The translations under genes and the position numbers were made by a program. Positions 1 through 12,600 of a DNA stretch of 64,000 nucleotides are shown piece after piece. The stretch is from Pyricularia pennisetigena (taxonomy: Eukaryota > Ascomycota > Sordariomycetes > Magnaporthales > Pyriculariaceae): positions 434,001 to 498,000 of the forward strand of contig NC_043742.1 in the NCBI RefSeq assembly GCF_004337985.1, in the 5' to 3' direction. The notes below the pieces were generated by a model. The model was not told the DNA's origin, did not search any database, and saw only the letters and a program-made list of their open reading frames with translations. Positions within the stretch are counted from its first letter, which is position 1; each line of letters opens with the position of its first letter.

Positions 1-924
1 TCTTTTCCGCGTTATTACCGTTTCCAACTACAACTTTGTTTTTTTTTTTTTTTTTTTTGTCGTTGTACATATTCAGACTGTAAATTTTCAATACTTCAAT
101 TTTCTTTTTGATTTTTGAAAGAGAATAAAAGTCACGTAAAGTTGTTTGCCATTTTATCGAACATATTAATCTTACTGCAATGCTAATTACTATCTCAGTT
201 CTGTAATCATGTACGCGGTCGCAAAATCTGTTGAAGATTGTGCTCCGTGATCCCAAGGTTACGTGCATACACACGAGACTAATTGACTCGCATGTCTGCT
301 CACGGACAGCATGAACAAACAGTAACACAATTTCAGTTGCGTTTCCCGATTAGGCAACTTGTATTGGAGATGGCGGGACCAAGCAGGAGTGAAAAGGGAG
401 GGATGGTGTAAAGTGTTTGAAAAGCGAGTAGGGTTCCCCCAATGGAAAGGGTTCATGAGGAGTCACATTACATCAAGGCTTTACAGCGTATTTGTGTCGG
501 TTTTTCTGTCCTGAAGTTTAATTTGAGAATTAGGACCTTTCGCTTACCCTGCCTGCGCCTAGGCTTTCGGGGACGTCAAGATTGAGTAATAGCTGGTGGC
601 ATTCGGTACCTATGTCATGCGTTTTTGAATCTGCTTCCGATCCAAAAGGGCCCTATTGAGGCAATGGTTCGGACTGACAATCGGCATGGGTGGGGCCATT
701 CGGACCCAGAAGGCGAGATTGCAGGGATGTCAAAGCTGGTCAGCACAGCAAAGCTGACTAGGTAGGTGGCTTGGTAGGTCTTATAGGTTACAAGCTATGT
801 CCATCCATGTTTTCCTCGAAGAGGATTTTGAGATTTCATTCAAGCACTTTACAACGATCAAAGTAACATTTCTCAATCGATTTTTTTTCCCTTTCCACAT
901 ATGTGAATCCGGCACTTTGGCATC
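1..924. other. Intergenic region upstream of the P450 gene
   Basis: No supported gene. The only features are a 20-nt T run at about 39-58 and another T-rich patch just before the P450 start (about 880-892). Short open frames here show no motifs and are treated as chance. The last few hundred bases should hold the P450 promoter, but I see no clear TATA box. Confidence 0.5.
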
Positions 925-2715
925 ATGTTATCTCTTTTGGAAACCAAGGTCATTGAACCTTTCATGGTCGTGAAACAAACCCTCGCGCCATTGAAACTGT
1001 CAAAATGGCAAATATTCAAGCATATGACCAGAATGCTCATCTTTTCATCCAATACTCATACAATCATTTTTTGCGTCTTGACGAGTCTTGCTGGATACGT
1101 TGTATTTCGAATGATTTGGGATCGTCAGGAAACGTATTCAGACTATGGCCTTCCCGTTGTCAAAACCAATGATTACCATTTCGACAACATCATTGCAGAG
1201 GGCAAGAGATTGGTAAGATAGATTCAACACTGCATCCAGCAGCCGAGAAAGAAATACTGATTCGATTCTCCTTTTAGTATCCAAACAAGGCTTTCATGGC
1301 CATCAACAAACGATACAAGTTTGTGATTTACCCGTCGAGCAGGTGGGAGGAGTTGAAGCGCATTCCCGAGCAGACTGCTTCTATCATGGACTTCCAGCAT
1401 GTCTGCAACTCTGGCGAATGGAGCCTGGTTGGCGGCGAGACGCATGAACTCGTCAAGACCATCACTGCCGAGCTCACCCGCTCTCTGCCCGCTCGCGTGC
1501 CCAATCGTCAACAGGACGCTAAAATGACATTTGATACAATCATTGGTCATTGTCCCGAGGAGAAGGGCTTTAATCTTTTAATGACGTCCCTGGAAATTAT
1601 TGCCAAAATAAATGCTTGCACCTTTGTGGGCAGGGAGCTTGGAGCCAATAAGGGCTGGGTCACAGCCGTCGTGTACTCTCCCCTTTATGTCTATTGGGCC
1701 GTCACACTTTGCAACGCCACGCCAGACATTTTGAGGCCGCTGCTGCGTCCTCTGTTCTTTTTGCCGGCACTCAGGAACTACTGGAACATGCACAGGCTGC
1801 TGAAGCCCAAACTGGACAGGGAAATCGACACGTTCAAAAAGGCGGACGATAAACGCCAGCTTCTCGTACCAAAGTCTGACGAGGATCTTCCCTTTACCCA
1901 CTTTCTGTTGTCCCGGTATACCGAAGCTGCGGCTACCATAAAGCAGCTCGTCATAGACTACATCCAAGTCAGCTATACCTCGACGCCAACGACAGCGTCC
2001 GCGCTGTTTCATGCGCTGTGGGAGCTTGCTCAGCGACCCGAGGCTGCCGAGATTATGCGCAAGGAGTTAGCGACGGTCATGGTTGATGGCAATCTCCCAA
2101 AGACCCATCTCCAGGAGCTCAAAAGGATGGATAGTTTTCTCCGGGAATCTTTCCGACTTCATCCTATCACTCGTTGTAAGCTCAGATTGCTGTTATGAAC
2201 CGCCCATTGGATTGGTTTTACCCCCCACCCCCTTTTCTTTCACTCTTTATCGGTCCAGGTTGCAAACTGACAGAGACCTGGAACCTTGCTGTTCAGTTAC
2301 CCTTCAGCGCTATGTCAAAAAGCCATTCCAACTTTCCGACGGTCCTCGGATTCCGCCAGGAGTCATGGCGGTTATTGATGCACAGGAAATAAACCGATCG
2401 CCCGAGATTTGGGAAAATCCTGACGAGTTTGACATGGATCGTTTTTATCGACTGCGCGAGATTTCTGGCAATGAAAACCGGTACCATTTTGTCACGACCA
2501 GCTGCAACTCGCCCGGCTGGGGAGACGGGACCCAGGCCTGCCCCGGTCGCTTCTTTGCGACCAGCACTCTAAAAATAGTCATGGCTCATATTGTCATCAA
2601 CTATGACGTTTCTTTGCGCAGAGTGGTCCCACTTAAGGGCCGACCCTTGGTGAACGGCTCCTACTCGCCGGACGACTCGGTGGAGATATTCTTCAAGTCC
2701 AGGAATGTTGAATAG
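925..2715 (+). CDS. Cytochrome P450 monooxygenase (three exons)
   Basis: Membrane-anchored haem-thiolate monooxygenase, likely an oxidative tailoring enzyme. I infer exons 925-1212, 1278-2175 and 2297-2715, giving 534 aa. Intron 1 (65 nt) has GTAAGA..TTTTAG ends and falls on a codon boundary. Intron 2 (121 nt) runs GTAAGC..TTCAG and restores the frame to RFTLQRYVKKPF, a normal P450 continuation. Visible landmarks: a hydrophobic anchor at about residues 45-63, the K-helix ExxR (ESFR, E386/R389), a PDEFDMDRF segment, and the haem loop WGDGTQACPG with ligand Cys477. Tryptophan replaces the usual first Phe of that loop, as in some other fungal P450s. The ATG at 925 has A at -3. The 40-odd residues before the anchor are long for the family, so an internal Met (about residue 34 or 37) could be the real start. 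Possible poly(A) signals AATAAA lie at 2732 and 2850. It shares its strand with the PKS-NRPS 3.9 kb downstream; a Fot1-like insertion lies between them. The substrate is not deducible. Confidence 0.9.
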
Positions 2716-3290
2716 ACCACCACACGAGCAAAATAAACTACAAAAGATGGAATAAGTGCATGGATACCGAGCAAGAAGAAGTAGCAGAGGCTGCGACAGA
2801 TACATGCTATCGGGTGGATATTTGCCGTTACGAAGATGTGATGCATTAGAATAAAGTGTGGTTTTGTGTGTAGTTGATTTATTTTACAGGTCGCAGCGAG
2901 CATACTGATGCTATCAAACATGTCGTCTGTTATTCAATTTGGCTCAAAATCGGAAAGTCTGGCTCAATCCGGTTCGTCCTGACTCCAGAACTTGATTCTC
3001 CTACAATTTCAAGTCGGCTAGTCCTGAGCGTATCTTGAATTCTCTGTCAGCCCTAGCCGGACGTAATCATTAAGTCATGCCTGATATGTGGTTTCGGTAA
3101 CAAGTGTACTGTGTACAACACAAAGACCGAATCTGGGATGCCTTTGAATTCTCGTATAGGGCAGCCAGTAAACAGCGAGGGTATAAATGCTTTGCCTATG
3201 GCTGAGAAGGATGTGAAACGGTGTCGCTATCTTACAAGATTGGTTCCGATTCAGTCATGACAATGTGGATACCTTTGCAGTGCAAACAAG
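2716..3290. other. Intergenic region, P450 3' flank
   Basis: Holds the likely poly(A) sites of the P450 and unique-looking sequence up to the TA target site at 3291-3292. I see no gene. Confidence 0.5.
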
Positions 3291-3292
3291 TA

Positions 3293-5150
3293 ACGTTGGG
3301 CTCCACATCTCCGACCCCCCTAAAGTCCGGCCCCCTTGAAAAATGTAACGACGAAATACCCCTTTTATAAACCGATTTAAATGTAAACCTATCAACGCAC
3401 AATAATACAATCATTGTCAGGCTCTCCCGGTTCGCTAACCTCTTCTCCATCGTTCAAATCCTCTAAACAGTCCCTATTATTTTCCTGTGCTTCATAAACG
3501 TTTTTTTTGCTGACCAAAAGCTCGTTGGGATCCGGAATTACCCTTTTCCTTTTGACCGGCCGTACCGCCTCCAATTTTGCTTTTAACAAACTGATTTTTT
3601 GCTGAGCTTCAGCCAATAAGATATCCTTGGTTTCGAAGCTTTTTTGGACTTTTGCAAACAAAAGCCGTGAAGTGGCGTTACTTTTTTCGGACCGGGAAAT
3701 TTCCTGTAGTTGAAGTCGAATATCTCGGGTCGTTTTAGGGGTTTTCCAAATAAGTAAAGATTGGTCGTTAATTTTTTGGTTTGGGCTTTCCGGTGTTTTA
3801 TCCCTTTGGAAGCCGTTATTTCTACCTTTTTCGACGTTGGCGTTGCTATTTTCTAATAAAAACGGGTTTAAAAGTGGTTTTGCCAAGTTCACCGGCCATA
3901 ACCCCGTCGTACGCCAACCAGATTGAATGGTTTTTGCTATAAATGCTTTTGATCTGGCTTTTCGATAGCAAAGTAGAAAGTTTCGTTTCCCAACAACCGT
4001 TGAACAGCAAAACTGGTTTACAAATCCCAGGTGACGTCGATAAGCTTCCTTTAACGGCCCAAAAACCGATAAATCCAACGGTTGAAGAACGTGCGACGAA
4101 TGAGGAGGTAAATATAAAAGCTGAATATTATTTTGGAGGCAAACAAGCATAAACTCGTCGCTGACGTGTGATCCGTGGCCGTCGAGAACTAATAAACGCT
4201 TTTCAGGAGTTAAAGGTTGGGTATTTGGAATAAACACCTTTTTTAACCATTCGATACCTGTTTCATTATTTGTCCACCCGTTTTCTGTTGCATGAAATTG
4301 CCAGGTATCGAAAGGACTTAAATCAGCTGGAAACCATTGTTGCTGTACGTTTTTCCCCTTAAATATAACGAGGGGAGGTATAACAGCCCCCGTAGCTGAT
4401 ACACATTCGATTATGCTCGTCCAACCCCGCGTTCCAGGCTCTTTTCGCTGTAATGGCCGGATTTTATTACGCCCTAACACCAGGCCATTAGATCCTTTGC
4501 CTTCCATTATACCTGTTTCGTCCATATTCCAACGGTTGGCCGGTTTTATAGTATCGATAACGGGATTTTTCAAATAGGACCACCAAGATTTAATTACCTC
4601 GGTTGTAGCCCCATTAACCCGGGCATTTTCTATTCGCCGGGGCCTTTGGGTTTTCAAAATTGGATATCGGGCTATAAAACGGCTAACCCAATGTTTCCCA
4701 AGGCTTTATCTTTCTCCGGCGGCCTGAAGAATTCGTTCCGCAAAATAGCGTAGTTCTTGATGCGTTGGCGGAAGGCCTAACGCGGCCTGCGCAAGTACCC
4801 AATCTGCCAAATAGGTCTCCTGCTCCTGTGAAAGCCTTTGACAAAATCTTTTCGCTTGTTGAATTGACTGGGCCCCCTTTAAACGATCGTGAAGGGTACT
4901 CCGAGGAATACCCCATTTTTGCGAGGTTTTGTGAACTGATTTGCCATTTCTTATGTCAGAAATGGCAGCAAGAAGCTGATTTTCAGTGTACTGTTTCATT
5001 GGAAAGTTTGGAGCAAGAATCTTCAAAATGCAAGTTCTAAAGTGAAAAATTCGTCTAGATATTTATAAAATAAAACAAAGGGTTGACGTGGCTGAGTAGA
5101 TATTTTTAGGGGCCGGACTTTAGGGGGGTCGGAGATGTGGAGCCCAACGT
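3293..5150 (-). mobile_element. Fot1/Pot2-like DNA transposon, copy 1
   Basis: A 1,858-bp Tc1/mariner-superfamily (pogo/Fot1 group) element. Perfect 42-bp terminal inverted repeats, starting ACGTTGGGCTCC, lie at 3293-3334 and 5109-5150. A TA target duplication flanks it (3291-3292 and 5151-5152). Size, TIR length and TA target match the Pot2/Pot3 type known from Pyricularia. The transposase gene is on the minus strand. The element has the same length as copy 2 (19882-21739), and the only difference I found is a single base at 4709, which kills the transposase. It lies between the P450 and the PKS-NRPS, so it arrived recently in the cluster. The TIRs and TA target are complete, so it could in principle still be mobilised in trans. 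Confidence 0.95.
3392..5026 (-). pseudogene. Fot1-like transposase, disrupted by one nonsense codon
   Basis: Same reading frame as the intact 544-aa transposase of copy 2, except that codon 107 is TAA instead of AAA (minus strand; + strand position 4709, T to A). This leaves a 106-aa N-terminal open frame (4706-5026) with the psq-type helix-turn-helix and part of the CENP-B-type DNA-binding region, and a separate 421-codon frame (3392-4657) with the whole DDE catalytic core. The change is an A-to-T transversion in the coding strand, so it is not a RIP transition. The rest of the frame is intact, so the lesion is young. The truncated protein cannot catalyse transposition, though it may keep DNA-binding elements. 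Confidence 0.92.
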
Positions 5151-5245
5151 TACCGTTGTATACTCTCCATAAGATACAAGCCCAAAGGTTCATTCGCCCA
5201 ATGGGCTACTACGTAGTACGTAACCGCCTGCAAGGTCAAAAAATG

Positions 5246-5468
5246 TTGATACGGTTGCAACGGCCACCATTTGCACCATTATTTGCAGCCACCAAATTGC
5301 CATGGAAAACAAACAATTGCGCATATACACGAGCAAAAACTCAATTACGATTATGGCATGTGTTTTTCGGTCGGATCGCGCTGCGGAACAGACATTTTTA
5401 CCGCAATCTGGCATCGCAAATAGTGGTGCATTTGGGAATGCAAATGGTGGTCGTTGCCATCGTGTCAA
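5246..5468. repeat. Foldback (MITE-like) sequence
   Basis: Arms 5246-5275 and 5439-5468 are inverted copies matching at 26 of 30 positions; similarity continues inward with a 14-nt indel. Total span is about 223 bp with a short central loop containing a GGTCGGATCGCGCTGCGGA stretch. No open frame is meaningful and no clear target duplication is seen. It looks like a small degraded non-autonomous inverted-repeat element in the spacer upstream of the megasynthase. Confidence 0.45.
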
Positions 5469-5471
5469 AAC

Positions 5472-6093
5472 AATGGGACCCAGACTAGTGCAGGCGCGTG
5501 CGCGCGTGATGTGGCGCTACGTGTCATTCATCTACCGTGATTATTCGTACGGTTGAAGGTATCCATGTGGTTGCGATTCAGTCGGGACGTTGTTATGAAA
5601 TAGCTAGACCCTTGTGAAAGAATCGATTCGGTGATTGAACGACTTGTTTTTTTTTACAGAGGATGTTGCAACCTCAAACACCCAATGCTGACAAGACCAT
5701 GGAGGCTGGTGTTGCAAACCAGTGATTCCAACTGACTATGTGATGCCCTTTTCGGAGAGCCCATGTAGCTTCTTTGAAGTTCCTTGCCACTGAGTCCTGG
5801 AACAAAACAAACAGAACACCCACGAAACTATGATTCAGCCTTTCCGCTGCGCTTGCATCCAGGCTCCGAACCTCGATGGACCTGCTTGTCAGTCTCATTC
5901 CGTCATCATGATCAACAAATGTATCTTCTGTCGGCAGACATTGTTTTGACCGAGTCGGGGTTCGGGTCCCCAACAGAGGCAGTTGCCGAATCGCAAGAGC
6001 GAGATGACTGGAAATGAAGACAGCAGCAAATTTACCCTAGAAACGTCTGCAGCTGGATGGCGGCAACGTGTAGTGCCTGCCATTAGTTAGTTG

Positions 6094-6131
<38 letters not shown>

Positions 6132-6480
6132 CAAGTCCGCGAGTTTACTTTACGCCCGATAACAACAGCGCAAATAGTAGCAGCGCTCTTAATAATAAGT
6201 AGCAGCGCTAGTGACACTGAAGGCGTTAAGAGCGATAACAATAGCGGCAACAAAAAGCAATGCTAGTAATAATGAGCGCCACTCAGGGTTAAAACACCAC
6301 TTCTTTCATCTCAAGCCGGCTTATGTATCCATGTTCTCTTTTTCTTTTCTTTTTTTTTTTTTTTTTTTTTTTCTTTTTTTTCGGGATCCCAACTGACTAT
6401 CTCCAAATAATCCACAGGGGCTTTGATTCAGACACTTACAAGAACAGAGTGTGGTGTTTGACCAAGCCGATGATAATCTC
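5472..6480. other. Intergenic region upstream of the PKS-NRPS
   Basis: No supported gene; short frames on both strands lack motifs. It contains two long homopolymer tracts, 35 T at 6097-6131 and 23 T at 6350-6372, and two copies of AGTAGCAGCGCT near 6175 and 6199. It probably holds the distal PKS-NRPS promoter. Long T tracts in fungal promoters often exclude nucleosomes (general knowledge; not shown here). Confidence 0.45.
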
Positions 6481-6487
6481 TATATAA
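6481..6487 (+). promoter_or_regulatory. Probable TATA box of the PKS-NRPS gene
   Basis: TATATAA followed by G lies about 175 bp before the chosen ATG, just after the T tracts. Spacing suits transcription starting around 6510-6530 with a leader of roughly 130-150 nt. Confidence 0.5.
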
Positions 6488-6662
6488 GTCCAGCGTCAAA
6501 TAATATGTAGAGGCTTTGCTCATTCGGCAAGGTGCCAACCAAGATCAACAACTCCAAGCCTCAGAGACTCTTGAGACCAACCACTGGGTCAACCATCTTC
6601 AAATATTCCTTTCCAAAGTGCTCACCATCAAGCTCTAGATTACCCTTTTCCACCAATTCACT

Positions 6663-9600
6663 ATGGTTGCCCAGAATGAGCCTATCGCCATCATTGGCAC
6701 CGGCTGCCGCTTCCCCGGAAGCTGCGACAGCCCCTCGAAGCTCTGGCAATTACTGGAAAAACCACGCGACCTGTTGAAGAAAATCCCAGATGACCGATTC
6801 AGTGCTGATGGGTTTTACCACCCAAAGAATCTTCATCATGGTACTAGCAACGTGCGACACTCTTACCTGCTCGACGAAGATTTGCGTACCTACGATGCCC
6901 AGTTCTTTGGGGTTAAAGCGATCGAGGCCAGCTCCATGGATCCTCAGCAGCGTTTGCTTATGGAAACCGTGTACGAGGCTTTGGAATCGGCTGGGCTTTC
7001 TATTAAGCAACTTCAAGGCTCCGACACGGCCGTTTATGTTGGCGTCATGAGCGCCGATTTTATGGATATGCTCGCGCGTGATGTCGAAAAGTTTCCAACT
7101 TATTTCGCCACCGGAACTGCACGCAGCATTTTGAGCAACCGCCTTTCCTACTTCTTTGATTGGCACGGTCCATCCATGACAATCGACACAGCTTGCTCGT
7201 CGAGTCTGATTGCTTTGCATCAAGCTGTGCAGGTCCTTCGTTCCAAGCAGTCCAAGGTCGCTGTGGTGAGTATTTTCCCTGAAGCCTGTGCAGGCAGTAT
7301 GAGTAAAATACCGGCGATAGGACAAGAGTGCCAGACAGAGTTTCTCTAACGTATTACGTATATCAAACAGGCTGCCGGATCAAACATCATCTTGGGCCCA
7401 GAGCAGTTCATTGCGGAGAGCAAGCTTCAAATGCTATCGCCGGATGGTCGCAGTCGTATGTGGGACGCTGAGGCTAACGGTTACGCCCGTGGGGAGGGTG
7501 TTGCAGCTGTCGTTCTCAAGACCCTGAGCCAGGCTCTCGCTGATGGGGATCACATTGAGTGCATCATCCGGGAAACCGGAATCAACCAAGATGGCAAGAC
7601 CCCCGGTATTACCCAACCGAGTGCCACGGCACAAGCCACCCTGATTAGATCCACCTACGCCAGGGCCGGTCTTGATCTGCGTAAAGCGACCGACCGACCT
7701 CAGTTTTTCGAGGCCCATGGCACGGGTAAGTCAAAGGCCGAGACTGATACGGTCTGATGATTCTTTGCTCGGGCGAGACGGGTCACTGACGAAACAAACA
7801 TTGCAGGTACTCCGGCTGGTGACCCAATAGAGGCTGCCGCTATCAGTGAGGCCTTTTTTGGGGATGATGTAAAGCCCCATTCCAGAGACGGCCACGACAC
7901 TCTATATGTTGGATCTGTCAAAACAGTCATTGGTCACACCGAAGGAACTGCCGGCCTCGCCGCCATCATCAAGGCGTCCACGGCTCTACAGGCAGGCATT
8001 CTTCCGCCAAACCGACTTTTCCACAAGTTGAATCCCAAGATTGAGCCTTACTACTCAAATTTGAAGATCCTGACAGAGGCTCAACCCTGGCCAAGGCTGC
8101 CTGAAGCCGGCACGCGGAGGGTAAGCGTCAACAGCTTCGGGTTTGGAGGTGCAAATGCACACGCCATTGTCGAGTCTGCGGATGCCTACATCACCAAGAG
8201 GGCCGCTGTACCAAACGCTTGCTCGTTCGCTCCCTTTCCCCTGTCGGCCGCCTCGGAGACGGTGCTCGCTGCCATGATGGAGCGCCTCAAGAGCTACCTC
8301 AAAAGCCAAACAGCCTCCGGCAGCACCGGCGTCAACATGCGCGACCTGGCGTGGACGTTGTGCAACCGCCGCTCCACCCTGGGGGTCCGCAGCATGTTAC
8401 CCGCGGCCAAGAGCCCGCAGGATCTGCTTGACAAGCTGGAAGCATCCGCCCAGCTGCCCCCTCCTGTAGTCTCGACCAAAAAGGCGCCCGAAACAGGCCT
8501 GAGGGTGTTTGGCGTGTTTACCGGCCAGGGCGCGCAGTGGCCACGCATGGGAGCTGAGCTGATTGAAGATTCGCCCATGGTCGCCGGCATTGTCCGTCGC
8601 CTCGATCAAAGTCTGCAGTCTTTGCCGGCCCGGGACAGGCCCTCGTGGACGCTGCGCGACCAACTGCTGGCCCCGAAGGAGTCGTCCCAAGTGTACATGG
8701 CATCCTTATCCCAGCCCCTATGCACTGCCCTGCAGGTAATACTGGTAGACCTCCTGAGGGTCGCCGGTATAACGTTTTCCGGCGTCGTCGGTCACTCTTC
8801 GGGAGAGATCGGCGCCGCCTACGCCGCCGGCTACCTCACAGCGTCCGACGCCATCCGTGTGGCCTACTACCGTGGTCTGCACCTCAATCTAGTGACGACC
8901 AAGGGGGCTATGCTTGCAGCGGGGACGACTTTCGACGATGCACACGGGCTCTGCTCCCTGCCCTCGTTTGAAGGTCGCGCATGCGTGGCTGCGAGTAACT
9001 CCCCGACCAGCGTTACCTTGTCCGGCGACGCGGATGCGATCGAGGAGATCCAGATCATCCTCGGGGAAGAGAACAAGTTCAACCGCATGCTCCAGGTCGA
9101 CCGCGCCTACCACTCGCATCACATGAACGTCCTGGCCGAGCCGTACAGGCGATCGCTCGAGGAGTGTGGGATCAAACCCCTGCGCCCGGCTGGTGGCTGC
9201 CGCTGGGTGTCGTCCGTCTTTACTTGTGACGTCTCCGATATACCCTCTGATGTAAGCCTGGGTAGCTCTTACTGGGTTGCCAACTTGGTCCAACCGGTCC
9301 GGTTCACCGAGGCCTTGGAGATGCTGTACTTGGGTGCTTCGACGAATGGAGGATTTGACCTCGCAATCGAGGTTGGACCGCACCCGGCTCTCCAAGGACC
9401 TGTCAAACAAACAGGTAATTGATCTTGACCTTTTTTTTTTTTTTTTTTTTTCTTTCCCATTCCAGCTGTTCCGGTTTGACCTGTGCATTACTAACACAAA
9501 AAAAAAAAAAAAACATAAATCTCCATGGTATATATAGTGCAAGAATTCACGGCCGACTCACCACTGGCCTACACTGGACTGATGAAGCGTGGAGAAAACA

Positions 9601-12600
9601 GCACTGAAGCCATGTCCAAGGGCCTTGGCTACATCTGGCAGACATTTGGGGAAGGCGTCGTGGATTTCGGTGCATACGAGGCATTTTGTGCCGGCGAACC
9701 TGCAGCCAAGTCGACCTTTGCCGTCACCAAGGGTCTCCCCACCTATCCCTGGGATCACAGCCGAACGCTCTGGCAAGAGTCTCGGTTATCAAAAGCCTTC
9801 AGGACGAGCAAGAATCCTCCACACGAGCTTCTTGGGCGCCAGCTGCTGGACGGAGTACCAAACCGGTTGCGATGGCGCAACATCATCAAGCGAAGCGAAG
9901 TCGATTGGCTCGAGGGGCATCAAGTCCAAAACCAGATCGTCTTCCCTGCGGCCGGGTACATCTCAGCCTGTGTTGAGGCGTGCATGCTCGCCTTTGCGGG
10001 AGACGAATCGCCCCCTGTGCAGTGCATTGAGCTCCTCGACTTTGAAATCGGACATGCCATGGTGATTGACGAGGACGACAACCTGGGAGTCGATGCAACG
10101 ATTGAGCTGAGCGACATCACCAAGTCGGACAAGACCATAGAAGCGAGGTTTGCATTCCACTCAACCGCCAGCAACGACTCTCTTGCCATGAACACCCATG
10201 CCGTCTGCAGAGTTGTTGTCAATCTTGGTGTCTCGGATCGCCATGTTTTGCCGTCGAAGCCGCATGACGATGACAAGGTCTTCCTGTTGGACGTTGAGGC
10301 GGACCGATTCTATAAAAACCTCGACGGCCTTGGATTCAACTACTCTGGGCCATTCCGCGCACTCGAGGGATTGAAAAGGCGCCTGGGATACGCAGAAGGG
10401 TTTATTCAGAATGCCTCGTCGACAATGGATCCAAAAGTCCAACCGCCGTTGCTGGTCCATCCCGCCACTCTGGACCTTGGCATTCAGTCCATCATGCTGG
10501 CGTACTCTTACCCCGGAGATACCATGTTGCGCTCAATCTACCTCCCCACGCGTTTCGAGCGCATACTCGTCAACCCGGCGCTCTGCGCCGAATTTGCCGG
10601 CCAGCGGGCCAAGGTTCCCTTTGATGCGGTTGCGTTTACCGGCGCCGTAAAAAGCGTGACGGGCGACATCAACATCTACTCGCCTCGGGGAACGTCTTTC
10701 AAGGCTCTACAGCTTGAAGGGCTTCAGACCCGGCCGCTGTCGGAGCCCGAGGGCATTAGTGTCTTTACCGAAATGTCGTGGAATGTGGCGACACCCGACG
10801 GCGAGATGGTTGTCGCGACGACCTCGGTCCCACCGCTGGATGAAGAGTTCTTCTTCACCCTCGAACGTGTGGGCTACTATTACCACCGCGTGCTCAACAA
10901 CGCGTTCCCCCGTGACCAACGCAAAGATTTGGAGTGGAATTTCAAGAGGCTGCTCGAGTATAACGATTCCGTCCTGGACGGCGTCGACAGGGGGACGAAC
11001 CCGTTTGCGCGGGAGGAGTGGAGGAATGATACCAAGGAAATCATCACTGAGATCTTTGACAAATACCCCAACAGCCCCGATCTGAGGCTTCTGCGCGCCG
11101 TCGGCGAGAACATCGTAGCCGTGGTGAAGCAAGAGACGACCATATTGGAGCACATGATCGAGGAAGACAAACTCAACATATTCTACGAGTTTGGAGAGGG
11201 GTTTCCCCAATACGCGTCGTACATGGGTACATTTGCTGGCCAGCTCGCCCATCGCTATCCGCACATGAAGGTCCTGGAAATCGGCGGCGGAACGGGCATG
11301 GCCACCAAAGCGATCATCAAAGAGGTCGGTGACCAGTTTTCGACGTACGATTTTACCGACGTTTCCAGTGGATTCTTCCCCAAGGCCTCGGCCACTTTTG
11401 CTGCGTACAAGTCCAAGATGAACTTTCAAGTTCTCGATATCGAAAAAGACCCAGTGGAACAAGGGTTCAAACAAGGCTCGTACGACCTCATCGTGGCGTC
11501 CTTGGTGCTTCACGCCACCCGCAACCTTGCCGAAACCATGGCGAACGTTCGGAAACTGCTCAAACCGGGCGGTTATCTTGTGCTGATGGAGGTCACAGAA
11601 AACGAGCAGATGAGGTTCGGGCTTTTGTTCGGCGGTCTTCCTGGAGCGTGGCTTGGAGCCGAAGAAGGTCGGACTTTATCTCCCTGCGTCGGTATGGAAG
11701 AGTGGGAGGCGGTTCTCAAGAAAACCGGCTTCGGCGTGGAAGCATGTGTTCCGCACCACGAAACCCTCCCGGTCCCATTCTCCGTCATTGTGGCACAGGC
11801 TCTCGACGACAAGGTCGAGTTTTTAAAGCAGCCTCTGGTCCAGGCTGCTCGGGACGGCACTGTGATCCCCGCTCGGCTGACGATTGTCGGAGGCGGACGT
11901 AACAGTTCTGCGTTGGCTTCCGAGGTGACGAAACTCCTCAGCCCGCGCTATGGAAGCATCCGATACATTGAGTCTCTGGAGAAGGTCCAAGGCGACGATC
12001 TAGGGGTGGGCGGCAGTCTCCTGTGCTTGGCAGATCTCGACGGCCCTGTGCTCAAGTCTATAGACCAAAGCAAGCTTCGTGGCTTCCAGGACATCTTCCA
12101 GCACTCCAAAAACGTCCTCTGGGTCACGAGTGGTGTGCGCGAGGGAGACGCCTACGCGAGGATGGTGATTGGATTCGGGAGGACCATTGTGCTTGAAATG
12201 CTGCACCTGCGACTCCAGTTCCTCGACCTCGAGTCCAAAACGACACCGAGCGCCCCGGCCATTGCCGCCGCGATGCTCCGATTTGACGTCACGGGATCTT
12301 GGGAGGAAGAACACGGGGATATGTCGTCTTCTCTGTTGCACTCTACCGAACCTGAGCTGTTCCTCGATGCCAAGGGGAGACTCTTTGTCCCCCGCTTCAA
12401 GCACAATCACGAGATGAACAACCGCTACCGGTCGAGCAAGGCCAACGTCAAAGAGATGGTGGACACAGACGCTTGTACCCTCGAGCTTTGTCATTCGACC
12501 GAGAGTGAGACGTGGCAGCTCACCAAGGTTGATGCTCCTGCGACCCTTCCGTTGTGGGTTTCACGGGAGCACCTCATCGACGTGCATGTCATGTACTCTG

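Noticed and set aside
259..456. 65-codon frame on the minus strand before the P450
   Set aside because: No motif, no promoter context; composition looks like chance.
5480..6020. Frames of 77-99 codons on both strands in the PKS upstream spacer as small genes
   Set aside because: No start context, motif or homology that I recognise; both strands are equally open.
6097..6131. 35-T tract as a terminator
   Set aside because: Poly-T does not define Pol II termination in fungi and no Pol III gene precedes it.
6750..7325. 191-codon minus-strand frame opposite the KS domain
   Set aside because: It is a shadow of the PKS exon; the + strand encodes clear KS motifs.
9415..9537. Possible frameshift or sequencing error between AT and DH because of T and A homopolymers
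   Set aside because: GTAATT donor, CTAAC branch site and TATAG acceptor restore the frame exactly, so it is an intron.
8889..9542. 217-codon minus-strand frame reaching across the T-rich intron
   Set aside because: Antisense shadow of the AT domain; its start part reads through intron sequence.
10707..11513. 268-codon minus-strand frame
   Set aside because: Antisense shadow of the DH-MT part of the megasynthase.
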